A stretch of DNA of 64,000 nucleotides, taken from positions 51,338,545 through 51,402,544 of the forward strand of contig NW_020312848.1 of assembly GCF_003265705.1 (NCBI RefSeq), read 5' to 3'. A program made the translations under genes and the position numbers. This document shows positions 34,280 through 46,740 of this stretch, piece by piece. The notes beneath the pieces are model-generated. The model saw only the letters and a program-made list of their open reading frames with translations. It ran no database searches and had not been told where the DNA came from. The stretch is from Callorhinus ursinus. Lineage: Eukaryota; Chordata; Mammalia; Carnivora; Otariidae. How positions within the stretch are numbered: the stretch's first letter is position 1; each line of letters starts with the position of its first letter.

Positions 34280-34745
34280 GTTTGGTTTAGGAAAGAAGGC
34301 TGCGTTGTGTTGGGAAAATGCACAGAATATCATCATATAGATATATCCAGTAGACAGCTAAAAATTAAGGCATGATGCTTAGAAGTCAGGTAGGCAAGAA
34401 GTTAAGGACAGTGGGCAAAGAGCAAAGAAAAGAAAACTGAGAAAGTAACCAACAAAACAGAGAGCTCAAAGGAGAACCAAGAAAAAATGACTGTAGTATA
34501 TGACAAGGGAGAAGAAAGTTTCGAGGAGGAAGTATTGACAGTGTCTGATTCTGCTAAGATATCAGGAAGCATTCGTATTGTGACCATTGTATTTAAACAT
34601 TGAGAAGGTATGAGAATTGTTCCCAAGGAGTTTCTATAGAGTAAGATCTAGATCTGATTTCAATGGACTGAAGGAATAACTGAATTAAAGAATTGAAGAG
34701 AATTCACAGACTACTCTTTCTAGAAGTTTGAAAATAAAGAAAATG
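34280..34745 (-). mobile_element. L2 ORF2 reverse-transcriptase relic, antisense
   Basis: The plus strand follows antisense L2 RT: agtagacagctaaaaattaa, gaaagtaaccaacaaaacag, ggagaaccaagaaaaaatga, tcgaggaggaagtattgaca, gtgtctgattctgctaagat, then gatttcaatggactgaagga and cagactactctttctagaag. Indels break every frame. This is the best L2 coding relic in the window. Confidence 0.7.
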
Positions 34746-34889
34746 TGCCAATTTGACTCAAAATCGTGACTAACTCCAGGGAGTGCAAGTCTCTGTTACT
34801 ATTGGGTAGAAGAGAGAATTAAACAGAAGGACAGAAGGAATTACAGATAATTCTGAAGTCCCAAATTTGATTTAGGGATCTAATGACCT

Positions 34890-35197
34890 CAGCTACACTG
34901 TCCAATACCTTAGCCATGAGCCTCAGTTTGGCTACTGAGCACTTGAAATATGGCTCCTCCAATTTGAAATAGATTCTGTTAAACTCACACCAGATTTTCA
35001 AGACTTAGTATTTCAAGATTTAGTATTTTATATTTTAGTATTTGTTACATGTGAAAATAATATTTGGATAAATTGAGTTAAATAAAATTTACACCTAAAA
35101 TTAACTTCTCCAGTTTCTTTTTACTTTGTTAATGTGCCAACTAGATGCTTTAAAAGTACATATACAGCTCACATTATATTTCTATTGGACAGCCCTG
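34890..35197 (-). mobile_element. Short non-autonomous DNA transposon (hAT-like MITE)
   Basis: The ends form an imperfect inverted repeat: cagctacactgtccaatac at the left and ctattggacagccctg at the right, both built on CTGTCCAATAG. Inside are tggctactgagcacttgaaa and tacagctcacattatatttc. A second copy, opposite in orientation, is at 48049-48640. No transposase. Family name needs a library search. Confidence 0.72.
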
Positions 35198-35210
35198 ATT
35201 TAGAAAATGA

Positions 35211-36981
35211 ATACTAGATTGGAAGAAGAGCAGGATCAGAAAGGCTCTGTAAGAATTGACCCTTGTGTGTATCACATTAAGGCTGAAGTTTCTAAAGAGG
35301 TCACCCAGGAAAACTTCATGACTGTGTAGTTTAAGAAGCTAAGGTCCTAACTGATTAGATGGCTTACTCAGGTCACCTGTCTCATTAGAAGGAAAACCCA
35401 GAGGAGAACTCATCCAAAGGTTTACCTCCATTATTTCACTTCTTGAGATGTCAGTAAAAATTTAACAATTTGAATTTTAAAAAATTATAATAGCTTAACT
35501 GTTATATACATCTCATTCTATGCCACCACGTCCAATAAAATGCCTACTTATAGTAAAAGACATAACCTCCAAACATATTAAAATCATGACCTCAATAAAC
35601 ATTCAGTGTCCTTTGTGCACCAGCCAACCTATGATATTAAGGTATGTCAACCCAGGATTTGTTTTGCTTTTGTTTTACTTTGGACATATATACACTCTGA
35701 ATTTATTTCAACCTAATCCCACACTAATTTTAAAGATAGTATCACCCCTTCAAGTATACACCTCTTTAAAAACAGTTGTCAGAAAACACATTTGAACAAT
35801 TCCAAAGAATTTGCTTCCTAACTATTGTGTCATTACCTGCCACTCACGAGTGGTAACTGACAAAGACACCATCGTGCTCCTAAGTACAATACTCACAGCA
35901 AGTTAAAAATTAGAAAGTTCAAAGTATTGCTGCAGTATATGATCATTATACCATATTTCAATTTCTGGCATCATTTCAAGTCCTAGTTTGCCCAAGAAAC
36001 CTTCAAAATTCCTTCAATGACTATGTTAAAGGTCAGCCTCAGTTTCAGGATCACCGACCAAATTATAACCAACCGAAATCTCTGGCTGTAATTTCTTAAA
36101 TACTCCAAGCTACTATGAATCTACTTATACTTCCTATGTAAGAAAGTGCACATTAAGAAGGGGGGAGGGGAGGAATGACATTTATGACATCTTCTTTTAA
36201 TACTAATTTTCCATGTGAAAATTGAAAAACAAACATCACTTTAAACTAGACACAGTACTTAATTTTGTGAGGTAGCTTAATAAGCTAATAACTGACAAAA
36301 TCATGATAGTTATTTTCTTCATACAGTTATTGCTCCAAAATACAAAGCTGAAAAATGAAAAATGGATTATTTGATTAGACAGCATGTTTATTTCATTCTG
36401 TATAGCCACCCTGTATTTATTTTAACAAATAAAGCTACTATTGGTATTCCAAAACATTATGGAGAGTGAGAGAAATAAAGAATTCCAGCTCCCATGTCTT
36501 GAATATCTGCTGCTATCTCAATGTATCTCACACAGATAAAAGGCTGATGTGAACCTAGCATGGAGTTAGGCATGCACGGGGTGATGGAGCATTTCAAAGC
36601 AAGTTTTCAATTTTGATCTACATGTTTTCAATTCTTTGCCTTGTTGGTTGTGCACCCTCTTCAAATAACTGGAGTTTGTGTATTCATCCATTTCAAAGGT
36701 ATTCCAGTCTGGACTCCTATAGGGCAGCCTGCCCACTGGCTGCAGTAATCTCCTAAAAGTACAGATCCAGGTGTCATTTAAAGCCGAGCTGCAACACATC
36801 CTTAAAAGAGTTTTCCAGTTTTCCCTCATTGTATGTGCCATTTAGCTTACTGCACAGTAGGTACTAAATGTCCCACCGTCATCCATTCTTCACAAAGCAT
36901 AATCCAGCATGGTGCTACAGAGGATCACTCTCCTTCAATGCTGGAAGGCTGCATCACAGTATGTCAACCTACTTTATATTA
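35211..36981. other. Intron, nothing recognised
   Basis: 36540-36960 is less AT-rich and carries no transposon signature that I know; the 91-codon minus-strand open frame there lacks splice or start context. Confidence 0.4.
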
Positions 36982-36995
36982 AGAGTAACTGACTT

Positions 36996-37363
36996 TGATA
37001 AGTTCTTCATAGATTTTGGATACTAGCCCTTTATCTGATATGTTATTTGCAAATATCTTCTCTCATTCTGTCGGTTGTCTTTTGGTTGTGTTGACTGTTT
37101 CCTTTGCTGTGCAAAAGCTTTTTATCTTGATGAAGTCCCAATAGTTCATTTTTGCCCTTGCTTCCCTTGCCTTTGGCGATGTTTCTAGGAAGAAGTTGCT
37201 GCGGCTGAGGTCGAAGAGGTTGCTGCCTGTGTTCTCCTCTAGGATGTTGATGGACTCCTGTCTCACATTTAGGTCTTTCATCCATTTTGAGTCTATTTTT
37301 GTATGTGGTGTAAGGAAATGGTCCAGTTTCATTCTTCTGCATGTGGCTGTCCAATTTTCCCAA
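36996..37363 (-). mobile_element. Young L1 with 5' inversion: inverted 5' part
   Basis: Antisense ORF2: gataagttcttcatagattt, gccctttatctgatatgtta, gttgactgtttcctttgctg, tttatcttgatgaagtccca, tcatccattttgagtctatt. The left end is adjacent in L1 coordinates to the start of the sense part at 37364. The duplication agagtaactgactt (36982-36995 and 38422-38435) bounds the whole 1.4-kb insertion. Confidence 0.95.
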
Positions 37364-38421
37364 AGAACGAATAATCTAATCAAGAAATGGGCAGAAGACA
37401 TGAACAGACATTTTCCAAAGAAGACATCCAAATGGCCAACAGACACATGAAAAAGTGCTCAACATCGCTCAGCATCAGGGAAATCCGAACCAAAACCTCA
37501 ATGAGATACCACCTCACACCAGTCAGAATGGCTAAAATTAACAAGTCAGGAAATGACAGATGTTGGCAAGGATGCAGAGAAAGGGGAACCCTCCTACAAT
37601 GCAAGCTGGTGCAGCCACTCTGAAAAACAGTATGGAGTTTCCTCAAAAAGTTGAAAATAGAGCTACCGTATGATCCAGCAATTGCACTACTGGATATTTA
37701 CCCCAAAAATACAAATGTAGTGATCTGAAGGGGTATTGCACCCTGTTCATAGCAGCAATGTCCACAATAGCCAAACTATGGAAAGAGCCAAGATGTCCTT
37801 CAACAGATGAATGGATAAAGAAGATGTGGTATATATATATAATGGAATATTATGCAGCCATCAAAAAAACAACAAAATCTTGCCATTTGCAATGATGTGG
37901 ATGGAACTAGAGGGTATTATGTTAAGCTAAATAAGTCAATCAGAGAAAGACATGTATCATATGATCTCACTGATATGAGGAATTCTTAATCTCAAGAAAC
38001 AAACTGAGAGTTGCTGGAGTGGTGGGGGGTGGGAGGGATGGAGTGGCTGGGTGATAGACATTGGGGAGGGTACGTGCTATGGTGAGTGCCGTGAATTGTG
38101 TGAGACTGATGAATCACAGACCTGTACCTCTGAAACAAATAATACATTATATGTTTAAAAAAAAAAAAGAAGATAGTAGGAAGGGAGAAATGAAGGAGGG
38201 GAAATCGGAGGGGGAGACGAACCATGAGAGACTGTGGACTCTGAGAAACAAACTGTGGCTTCTAGAGAGGAGGTAGCTGGGGGGATGGGTTAGCCTGGTG
38301 ATGGGTATTAAAGAGGATATGTATTGAATAGAGCATTGGGTGTTATATGCAAACAATGAATCATGGAACACTATATCAAAAAAAAATTAATTTTAAAAAA
38401 AAGTTAGAACTTAAAAAAAAC
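37364..38421 (+). mobile_element. Young L1 with 5' inversion: sense ORF2 end and full 3' UTR
   Basis: Starts agaacgaataatctaatcaa and runs through the ORF2 C-terminus, the 3' UTR, the internal A-tract at 38155-38168, the purine tract (gaagatagtaggaagggaga) and the terminal tail. It gives the uninterrupted order of the 3' UTR against which the inverted copies can be read. The C-terminal open frames are broken; (TA)n at 37830-37841 sits in ORF2. Confidence 0.95.
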
Positions 38422-39669
38422 AGAGTAACTGACTTAACAGGGAGGGTGGGGAGGTTGCATAAGGATCAACGGTAGACTAGATATCAGTGTTCTACACATA
38501 ACTTCTGAGAGGCCTTCAATTTGATATTAAGCCTATAATTTGGTAGAAAGGATTTTTATTTCCTTAACTCTCAAGGTATCACTGAGAGCAGGTCACTAAA
38601 TTCAAGGACAGTCTTCCATTTTTCACTGCTACTGAAAACCCGGCCGTGTTTAGGACTTCACTAGTACAGGCTAATATGGGATCTAGACACTGTCATGCTC
38701 ACAGGAGGCTAAGCTTTAACACCTTGTTCTAGATCAACAAACCTATTCACCACTTTCTCTATACAACTTTTCACACTTGCCTCAAAATTTTCACACATGC
38801 CATCTCTAAAACTCTCTTGCTGCTTCTCTGGTCAAGTACGTACCACCCCAACTTCAAAATCTAGTTTCAAATTCACATCTATTTTTCTTTCAACTCCTCT
38901 TCCTACAGGAATTCATTCGTCTCAGTATCCTATCAATGGTTGTTTATATGGTTCTATAAACTCATCACACACCACGTGTCTTTGCCTCATCTCTATGTTG
39001 ACCAATGACACACAAGGGTAGAAACTGCGCCTCCATTTCTGCTGTGCCATCTCACAACACTTATCACCAATGGTATGCTGTTAAACCACATTACTGAATT
39101 TAAAAAAAAAAGAAACAAAAACAAAAACAAAAAAAAACCCTTATTTAAAGCCCTGATGTGTAGTGTTCACCAATTTTCATGATATAAATACTCACACCGT
39201 AGCTGATTTCAGCCTGTCAACATGAAATCACTGAATGCAGTGTTGTGAAGAAATGCACACATTGACTTGGGAGCCAGTTCAAAACAATGTATGATGCTGG
39301 GCACAACTGCTGATTTAGTGAATATGCAGTTTCCTTCCTAATATGCCCACCTGCCACAATTTTGACAAGCTTCAAAAATACCTATTTTCAATTCTGTCTT
39401 ATTCAAGACACTTTTATTCAGTAGAATGAGTAAGTCCCACAAAGGAGGTGCTTTGACTCTCTGTTGTATCAGAGTGGCTAGTTCTATGCCCAGAGTAATC
39501 CCTTAGAAAATATTTGCCAAATTAATAAGCTGTCAATATTTTTAAATAGAATAAAATACCATGTAAGTATCCAGTAAGAGCTGTGATATGCCTCATATCA
39601 TAAAATAATTAACCTACCCATGTGGAAAATAAAATAATCACAGAAAAAACAGCTGTCAAATTAAAGGGT

Positions 39670-39800
39670 ATGTTAGAAATTATTGAGTACAATTCTTTCA
39701 TTTTATTTAAAAAAAAAAAATCCACAGAAGTTGATTGACACACAGTCCCTTAGTGCCAGAGTGAGCCTAGAACTCAGGTCTGTTGTATCTGGTCCAAATC
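39670..39800 (+). mobile_element. Possible ancient MIR/L2/L3-like relic
   Basis: attgagtacaattctttcat, ttgattgacacacagtccct and gagcctagaactcaggtctg follow the pattern CTCATTTTACAG...GGTCACACAG...GAACCCAGGTCT. Strongly diverged. Confidence 0.35.
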
Positions 39801-40348
39801 TTTTCTGAGTAGATAATCATGACTGTCCCTTGGGTTATTGTCTACTTGAGCTAATAACCTGTTGAGGAGCTGCCATTATTTTGAAAAGCAGACTTTTTCA
39901 TTGGTTTTCCACACTAATATATATTGCAGAACTACATTTAATATAATATCTAATAAAAGAAAAATCAAGGTAATTATAAGACTATATCAGTGACCAGAAA
40001 AAAAAAAGACTATAATTATAAAAGATATTTCTGTATATATCTGATGACCTTTTTCTCAACACAGCATCATGGAAGCAGAGATTAGCCCAAATTCTATATT
40101 CATAGCATCTTTAAATTTGGAATTATCTATGAACTTAATTATCTTGATTACTATTCTATCTGATCATAGTACAAAGGTCATGTAAAATTAGACCTTATAC
40201 TGATTCCAGAAATGATTACCCAGATCTTCCCACAGTTCAGAGGCCTAAAATAAAAACTGGAAAAATGGCCAAGAATTTATCAACATCTTTATAAAATTTT
40301 AATAATTTACATATATATAAATTATTGGGTTAATTTGAGAGAAAAAAG

Positions 40349-40392
40349 TCTTTAGACAATATTTGGGATTTCTTTAGACAATATTTTGGATT
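40349..40392. repeat. 22-bp tandem duplication
   Basis: tctttagacaatatttgggatt is followed at once by a copy with one mismatch (tttt for ttgg context). Confidence 0.85.
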
Positions 40393-42362
40393 TCTACCCA
40401 TTTATGTTTTTAATAAGACCTGAACTGAGAAACCCTTACAGAAATCCTAATTTCCTATACTGCATTTCTCTGAATGGTTCAATTAGGCTAGCAGCCTAAA
40501 CATATTTCTGTTGTCAAACACATAAGCAGAATCCAAATTTAAAGAACTGATCAATAACAAAAAAAAATACATTATAGCTAAAATTATAGTATTTTAATGG
40601 ATTATAGATGATATCCTTCTCATGAGAAATTATTTTTCTCTATTTAATTATTTGTTACCATTTAAAAATCTACAGAGAATAAATGTGTTTAAAAAATCAT
40701 ACCACTCTGAAATTAACTAAAAACATCACTCCCCTCCATTTCTAGAGTAAACGTGAGTATTCAAAGATAATTGCAGGAGGTTAAGTTCATTAGCCATTAT
40801 TCCCCTAACACCTAAGGCAGTTTTCTGATTTTTTTTTTCAGTATGATCTTATTACTGCCTAATTATCCATATCGCTTTTCTTCCTTTTTGTTCAACTGAA
40901 ATTCACTGGAGCAGTTTAACCTTTCATTTAGAATCATTAAATATAACCCCTCCTTCACTGATAATTGGCCTTTTTCTTTATTAACTGATTTCCCCTCTTG
41001 ATTTATTATATATCTTTTTTGCCAAATTTGGATACATTCTGTTGATACATTTTTTTACCTTCCTTCAACTCAATTAACACACTGTCACGGTTACCAAAAC
41101 TTTCCTATTATTTCTTCAAGTTCTTATTGCACTTTAAAGATCCTCTAGTAGAATAATGAATTTTTAATAAACCTGGAATATTTTAATGATTCTTCTTTAA
41201 TTCTATAATGAAATTTACGTAAGACATACTACTCACACTGAAATGTTTCCTACTCTTCTGTCATAACTCTACAGTAACTTTTCAGCAATCCAAATACACA
41301 AATCTTTGCAATGTAACGTATGACCTCTAAAAGCACAAAAAGTCACATTATAATTATCATATCCATAGCCAAATCCAACTGAGCCAGCTTCTCTGTCAGC
41401 AATTTCAACATCCATACAATTTTTAATAAAGTGAAACTTATATTTGTGGTGCCTTCAGTAAATATTAACATGACCTCAGAATGTGAGTAAACCTGTCACT
41501 AGATTATGCAAGGAGTAATCTTTCATAATACAGGGCATTGAGGCTTCTTATTAATGGAAATACACAGCAAGAAACAACAACAGCAAAAAAAAGGATTCCT
41601 GTTCCCTTCCTGGACAGACATGTTCTCCTGAGCTCCAAAGCACAGATAAAGTTTGGCGGCTGTTGTTTAAGCCCCTTCCCTTTCTTATCAGCCACGGCCA
41701 CATTTCCCAGCCACTGCCACCTCCACTCCCCAAACACAGTGCCTTTCTTTATAAAAGGTAAAGAAAAATGGGAGGGTAACTACTGACCTTGGATCGAATA
41801 AGATGATGTTTAAGTTTTGAGATTCCTTCCACATCTCCAGGACCTGAACTATGAAACAGAAAATGGGCTCTAGCATTTCTTTTAAGAGCGAGTACTGGTA
41901 GGAAGTGCATCGTAAGTTGACAAAACACAGACAACCAGGACAAGATTAACTATTAGAGTCTTAATAACTCAACTCCCAGAGTAAATTATAAGCAGTGAAG
42001 AAATGTAAGATTTCTATAGCTTTCTTACTTTAAACAATTTTAAGCAAGCAAGAAAGGATTTTGCTCTCATCCTCCTGTAAAACACCTGCCTGCCAACTTA
42101 ATTTCTCCAATCATTTCCACTGAAGACATAATCTTAATAAGCACAGATTCATTTGATGCCATTGACCAAAAGAACCTTGGTGTTCAAAGTCTCCTTATCC
42201 ATTCTAAAACTTCTGTGTAAGGTGCCAACTTGGCTTCTTTTCTTTCAAAAATTTCAAATTGGTTTTGACTCTAGCTTCAAAAGTATGCAAAAATCTGCAT
42301 TTTTCTGATATTCTGAGTGATTGATTCTTATGTCCAGCTCCTCAAAACTCTTGTCAGGCAAT

Positions 42363-42500
42363 CTTAAAATGGAAGAGACGTTAGAGATCGACTAGTCTAT
42401 ACTTCATATTTTGCAGATGCTAAAACTGACACAAAGAATAAATTAAGATAACCAGTCTGAGGTCACACAGCCAGTTAACAAGTAATGCAGCTGGAAGGAG
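42363..42500 (+). mobile_element. Ancient MIR/L2/L3-like relic
   Basis: acgttagagatcgactagtc, atattttgcagatgctaaaa, ggtcacacagccagttaaca and aatgcagctgga are the same family pattern as at 14655-14765 and better preserved. Confidence 0.45.
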
Positions 42501-42725
42501 AAGCAAGATCTCCTCAAGCTTTGTCCTGTATTTTGTACCAGGAAACTGGCAGATAGAGGCTGACAGAGTTTTTTTATGTAAAAGAAAATAATACCTAAAT
42601 AAAATCAGTATTTGCAAATCCTTCTAAGAATGGTTATAAGAATCTTTCGTAAAAGTTCATTTTCCTTTTCCATACATTTTAGGGGTACTATTAGAACTGC
42701 TTATAATGTTTAATTGCTTAACACA

Positions 42726-43358
42726 ATTTTTTACTACCACTATAACAAATTAAAGCAAACTTAGGGGTTTGAAACATCATCCATTCATTAACTGTCCATT
42801 CTCTAGGACAGAAATCTGGCAGGTTTGGCTGGGTACTCTGCTTTGGGTCCCAGAAAGCCAAAATCAAGGTGTCAACTACTCTGGGCCCTTATCGAGAGAA
42901 TGGGGGAGAATCTACTCCCAGGCTTATAAGGTTGTTGGCAAAATTCAATTCCATATAGTTATAGGACTGAGGTCCTGATTCCTTTGCTGGCCTTTGGCCA
43001 GAGGTTATGCTCAGCTTCTAGAGGTAGTACACTTTTCTCTGCTCAGGGCCCCTGAATCTACAAAGCCAGCAATAATGCTCCAAATCCTTTCTGCATTTGG
43101 CTCTCTCTGATGTTTTCTTCTACATCTCCCTCATTTCAGCCTCCGCTTTTAAAGACTCATGTGATTAAACTGGACCTGGATAACGGAGGATAACCTCATC
43201 ATTTTAAGGTCAACTGAAGGTCAACCTTAATTACATCTGCAAAGTCCTTTTGGCAGTGCAAGGTCACATATTCATGGGCATGATATCTTATCATATTCAC
43301 TGTCCTGGTGATTAGGTTATAGAATCTTCTCGGAGACCAAAATTCTGCCTACTATACT
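42726..43358 (-). mobile_element. MLT1-type LTR (ERVL-MaLR), antisense, near full length
   Basis: Antisense LTR order: actataacaaattaaagcaa, gccaaaatcaaggtgtcaac, cagcttctagaggtagtaca, ctacaaagccagcaataatg, ttttaaagactcatgtgatt, ggataacggaggataacctc, cttaattacatctgcaaagt, cacatattcatgggcatgat, aattctgcctactata. The last words are the LTR 5' end (TATAGTAGGCAGAATT in sense). No internal retroviral sequence; a solo LTR. Confidence 0.78.
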
Positions 43359-43371
43359 TAGCACCTATTTT

Positions 43372-43564
43372 TTTTTTTTAAGATTTTATTTATTTATTTG
43401 ACAGAGAGACAAAGCAAGAGAAGGAACACAAGCAGAGGAGTGGGAGAGGGAGAAGCAGGCTTCCCGTGGAGCAGGGAGCCCGATGCGGGGCTCAATTCCA
43501 GGACCCCGGGATCACGACCCGAGCCGAAGGCAGATGCTTAATGACTGACCCACCCAGGCATCCA
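43372..43564 (-). mobile_element. CAN SINE with target-site duplication
   Basis: T-tail, aagattttatttatttattt, aggaacacaagcagaggagt, gagcccgatgcggggctcaa, head ccacccaggcatcc. Duplication cacctatttt at 43362-43371 and 43565-43574. Confidence 0.95.
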
Positions 43565-43608
43565 CACCTATTTTATTAATAAAATAAATCACTTAAGGAA
43601 ATGTGACT

Positions 43609-43821
43609 GGTTTTAGTTTTTTTAAGATTTATTTATTTTGAGAGAAAGAGCATGCGTGTGTGCAGCAAAGGGGCAGAGGGAGAAGGAGAGGGAGAGAATC
43701 TCAAGCGGACTCCCTGCAGAGAGCAGAGTCCAGCACGGAGCTTCATCCCACAACCCTGAGACCATGACCTGAACTGAAATCAAGAGTCAGACACTTAACA
43801 GACAGACCACCCAGACACCCC
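43609..43821 (-). mobile_element. Older CAN SINE with 14-bp target-site duplication
   Basis: Body variant with gaatctcaagcggactccct and cagagtccagcacggagctt, then accatgacctgaactgaaat and a decayed head accacccagacacccc. Duplication aaggaaatgtgact is exact at 43595-43608 and 43822-43835. Confidence 0.93.
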
Positions 43822-44481
43822 AAGGAAATGTGACTTTTTCTTTTTAACCGATCCATATTGTTCACACTTAACTCTAACAAAAACACTACTTTTCACCCCT
43901 AATATTTATATATCTGTTTCCAGTAATGGCTCAGATCAGCCCTGTTGATGTCCAGTGCCAAGCCCTGCACCAATCACAGGGCCAGCTTCGTAAGGATGTG
44001 ACCAGTGCAGTCACACATGGGTCTGAGGCTCAGAGAGACCACAATCTTGGGATTTATTGCTCTGCAGCTGCATCTTAAAATTCCTACCACTTTGAATGTG
44101 TTTTAGAAGTGAAGTCCAATAGGACAATACAGCAAATGCCAGGGAGTTGTTTTCTGAAAAGGAGTTTATTTCTCTTTCATTTTTGAAGAACAGTTCCAAC
44201 AGGTACAAAATTCTAGGCTGGAATTTTTTTTTCCTTTAGCACTTTACAGATATCATTCAGTTATCTCCTGTCTCCCATTGATTAAGAAGTCAGCTATCTT
44301 TTTGCTTCTTTGAAGATAATATGACCTTTTTTTCTTCTCAAGATTTTTCTATTTTTCTTTGGCTTTCAGTGGTTCGACTACCATGTGCCCTAAATGTGTT
44401 TTTTCATTGTATTTATCCTATCAGGTTTATAGTGCTTCCTGATTCTATATGTCGATGTCTTTCATAAGTTATGGAAAATGC

Positions 44482-44670
44482 GGGGTACCTGGGTGGCTCA
44501 GTCAGTTAAGAGTCTGTCTGCCTTCAGCTCAGGTCATGATCCCAGGGTCCTGGGATTGAGTCCCACATCGGGCTCCCTGCTCAGCGGGGAGTCTGCTTCT
44601 CCCTCTGCTGCTCCCCCTGCTCGTGCTCTCTCTCTCTCTGTCAAATAAATAAATAAAATCTTTAAAAAAA
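44482..44670 (+). mobile_element. CAN SINE with 16-bp target-site duplication inside an old L1
   Basis: Head ggggtacctgggtggctcag, a small insertion gtctgtctgccttcagctca, then cccacatcgggctccctgct, a (CT)n block and ataaataaaatctttaaaaa. The duplication aagttatggaaaatgc is exact at 44466-44481 and 44671-44686. Confidence 0.97.
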
Positions 44671-45199
44671 AAGTTATGGAAAATGCTTGGCCTTTATTCA
44701 AATATTGCTTCCTCTGCCCCACTCTCTCTTTCCTCCTCCTCTTCTGCTACTCCAATTAGATGGACAGCAGCCTTTTTCACTATGTGCTAAACAGACCTCT
44801 TGCACTATTCATTGTATGTCACAATCTTGTATCCCTCCATACTCCAGGGTAGAGATTTTCTCACTGACCTTTCACCCTGTTCACAAATCCTCTCCACAGC
44901 TGTATCTAATTTGCTGTCAACCTCATCAACTGAGTTCTTGTCTTCAGGTATACTAGTTTTCATTTCTAGAATTCCTTTTGATTTTTTTTATAGATTGTAA
45001 TTCTCTGATGAAGTTATCCATCTTTTCATCAATTTTTGAATATACTGATAATTATTTTATAGCCCATATCTGATCATTCCAACAGCTAAATCACTAGGAG
45101 GTTATTTCTATTATTTATTGTTTTATTTTGTTTTGTCTTGGTCCTGGCTTCTGACATGCATGATGATTTTTTATTGAATGCCAAGTGTTGGGTACAAAA

Positions 45200-45250
45200 C
45201 ATGATGTCTCTTGCTTCAGCACGATGACTCTGCATGATGTCTCTTGCTTC
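45200..45250. repeat. 18-bp direct repeat within the old L1
   Basis: catgatgtctcttgcttc is present at 45200-45217 and 45233-45250, with 15 bp between. Confidence 0.88.
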
Positions 45251-46106
45251 TGGCAAAGACAGTTTAAGTAAAGGCAGATCACATTAAAATCAGGATTGAG
45301 TTTATCAGAGGCTGCATCTCAATTTTTGTAAGTTATGGTCTATTTCTAGTTCTCCCTAACCCCTAGGATATACCCTTCAAGGGTCCCAATTAAAAGTATG
45401 GAGTATTTTACCAGGGTCCTGCCTCGTCCTCCTTGAATTCTAGTTTGACTCACTAGCAGTATAAAACTGTCAAAGATTCTACTCAGCATCTCACTATCTT
45501 AGCTGCCACTCTTTGGCTTCTCAGTCTCACAGCCTGTGGTGCTTACAAAGTGACAAATAACCCAAGATAAAAGTGGCACCGAATACAGGGTGCACCTCAA
45601 TGTGGTTCCCTTCACTCTGGGATCTTTGCCCTTTGACAGAGCTACAATGCATGTAGATTTTTTTTTTTTTAAATGCAGCTTTCTCATGTTTCTCAGTATG
45701 GGCCTTAGTTTGAAATAAACTAGTCTATCACAGATGAAAGTGGAAATCAGATATTGCTTGATCATAGTAGCCTATCTTTATATATGTATCTATATCTTAA
45801 TAGTTCCAGGAGAATTTAAAACAGGTTGGCCTACCTACGTAACAGTTTCTTTTTCTGGGTTATATTTACTGTTTTTAAAACTTAAATTGTCTGCTTCTCC
45901 AAAATACTTATTTCTCTGTTACAATTATTATTTAAGCTTATATTCAAAATGCTTCTCCTTAAGAGTTCAGTCTGACTCAATACATATATAATATGTATTT
46001 GGGAGCTCCTTTATAAATGCTTCCCTGAAATTTCTTTTTTTTTCCTTTTTTTTTTTAATAAAAGTCACAGTGTTCTCAGATACTGGATTTTTTCACAGTA
46101 AAAATA

Positions 46107-46132
46107 AAACAGTTACAACAAAGTAACTGTTT
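46107..46132. repeat. 10-bp perfect inverted repeat plus a third direct copy
   Basis: aaacagttac and gtaactgttt flank the 6-nt loop aacaaa. A further aaacagttac follows at 46137-46146. Confidence 0.75.
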
Positions 46133-46680
46133 ACAATAAAACAGTTACAAACATAAGTACCTACTATTTCATAGAATGTTGCCTGTATAACTTTGTTCTT
46201 TGACAATTTCCAGTTATGGCTCAAAGGATATAAGATTTAGGAAATAGGTTGAGCAGAAGCCATGAATATATCCTATAGCTATATTACCATAAAATCTCGA
46301 TAATTCAAAATTGAAATTTATGATCACTGAAACATTTCCTAGCTCAAAACTAAGAAAATGTTTTGTTGCATAATTAAATGTATAACACTTGTGGAAGCAG
46401 TTTACCCTACTCAGGAAAGCAAATTGATATTAAGGACTACCTTAAAGGCACCAACTTTTTGTATGCCTATGAAGAGCAGTTACAAAATCAGTTTAATCTC
46501 TATCAAATAAAAGCAATAAATACACTATCTCATTTTTTTTAAGTATCATTTGTAAACATACTGAGCAATGACTGTAAACTACAGTGGGCAATTGAAAGTG
46601 CTGAAAACTAAATCCCTCATCAAAATAAACTGCAAACTAGATTTCACTGTCCACCATTTTTACAGTCAATTAATTTTAAA

Positions 46681-46740
46681 AGAAGAAGGAGGAGGAGGGG
46701 GAGAAGAAGAAGAAAAGGAAAAAGAAAAAAATAAGATAAA
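46681..46740 (+). repeat. Purine tract (GAA/GGA)n
   Basis: Sixty bases that are almost all A or G, grading from gaaggaggaggagg to aaagaaaaaaat. Confidence 0.85.

Larger units (their letters stand above)
38436..42362. other. AT-rich intron, mostly unassigned
   Basis: Holds a possible ancient relic at 39670-39800 and a 22-bp tandem repeat at 40349-40392. Around 38760-39070 a C/T-rich stretch could be a diverged L2. The overlapping open frames at 41504-41943 have no recognisable domain. Confidence 0.4.
44130..45460 (-). mobile_element. Ancient L1M 5'/ORF1-region relic, antisense
   Basis: Antisense words of old L1: caaaattctaggctggaatt, agcactttacagatatcatt, tctatttttctttggctttc, aattccttttgatttttttt, tgatgaagttatccatcttt, gatcattccaacagctaaat, gcatgatgattttttattga. 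Split by a SINE at 44482-44670. No reading frame survives. Confidence 0.66.
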
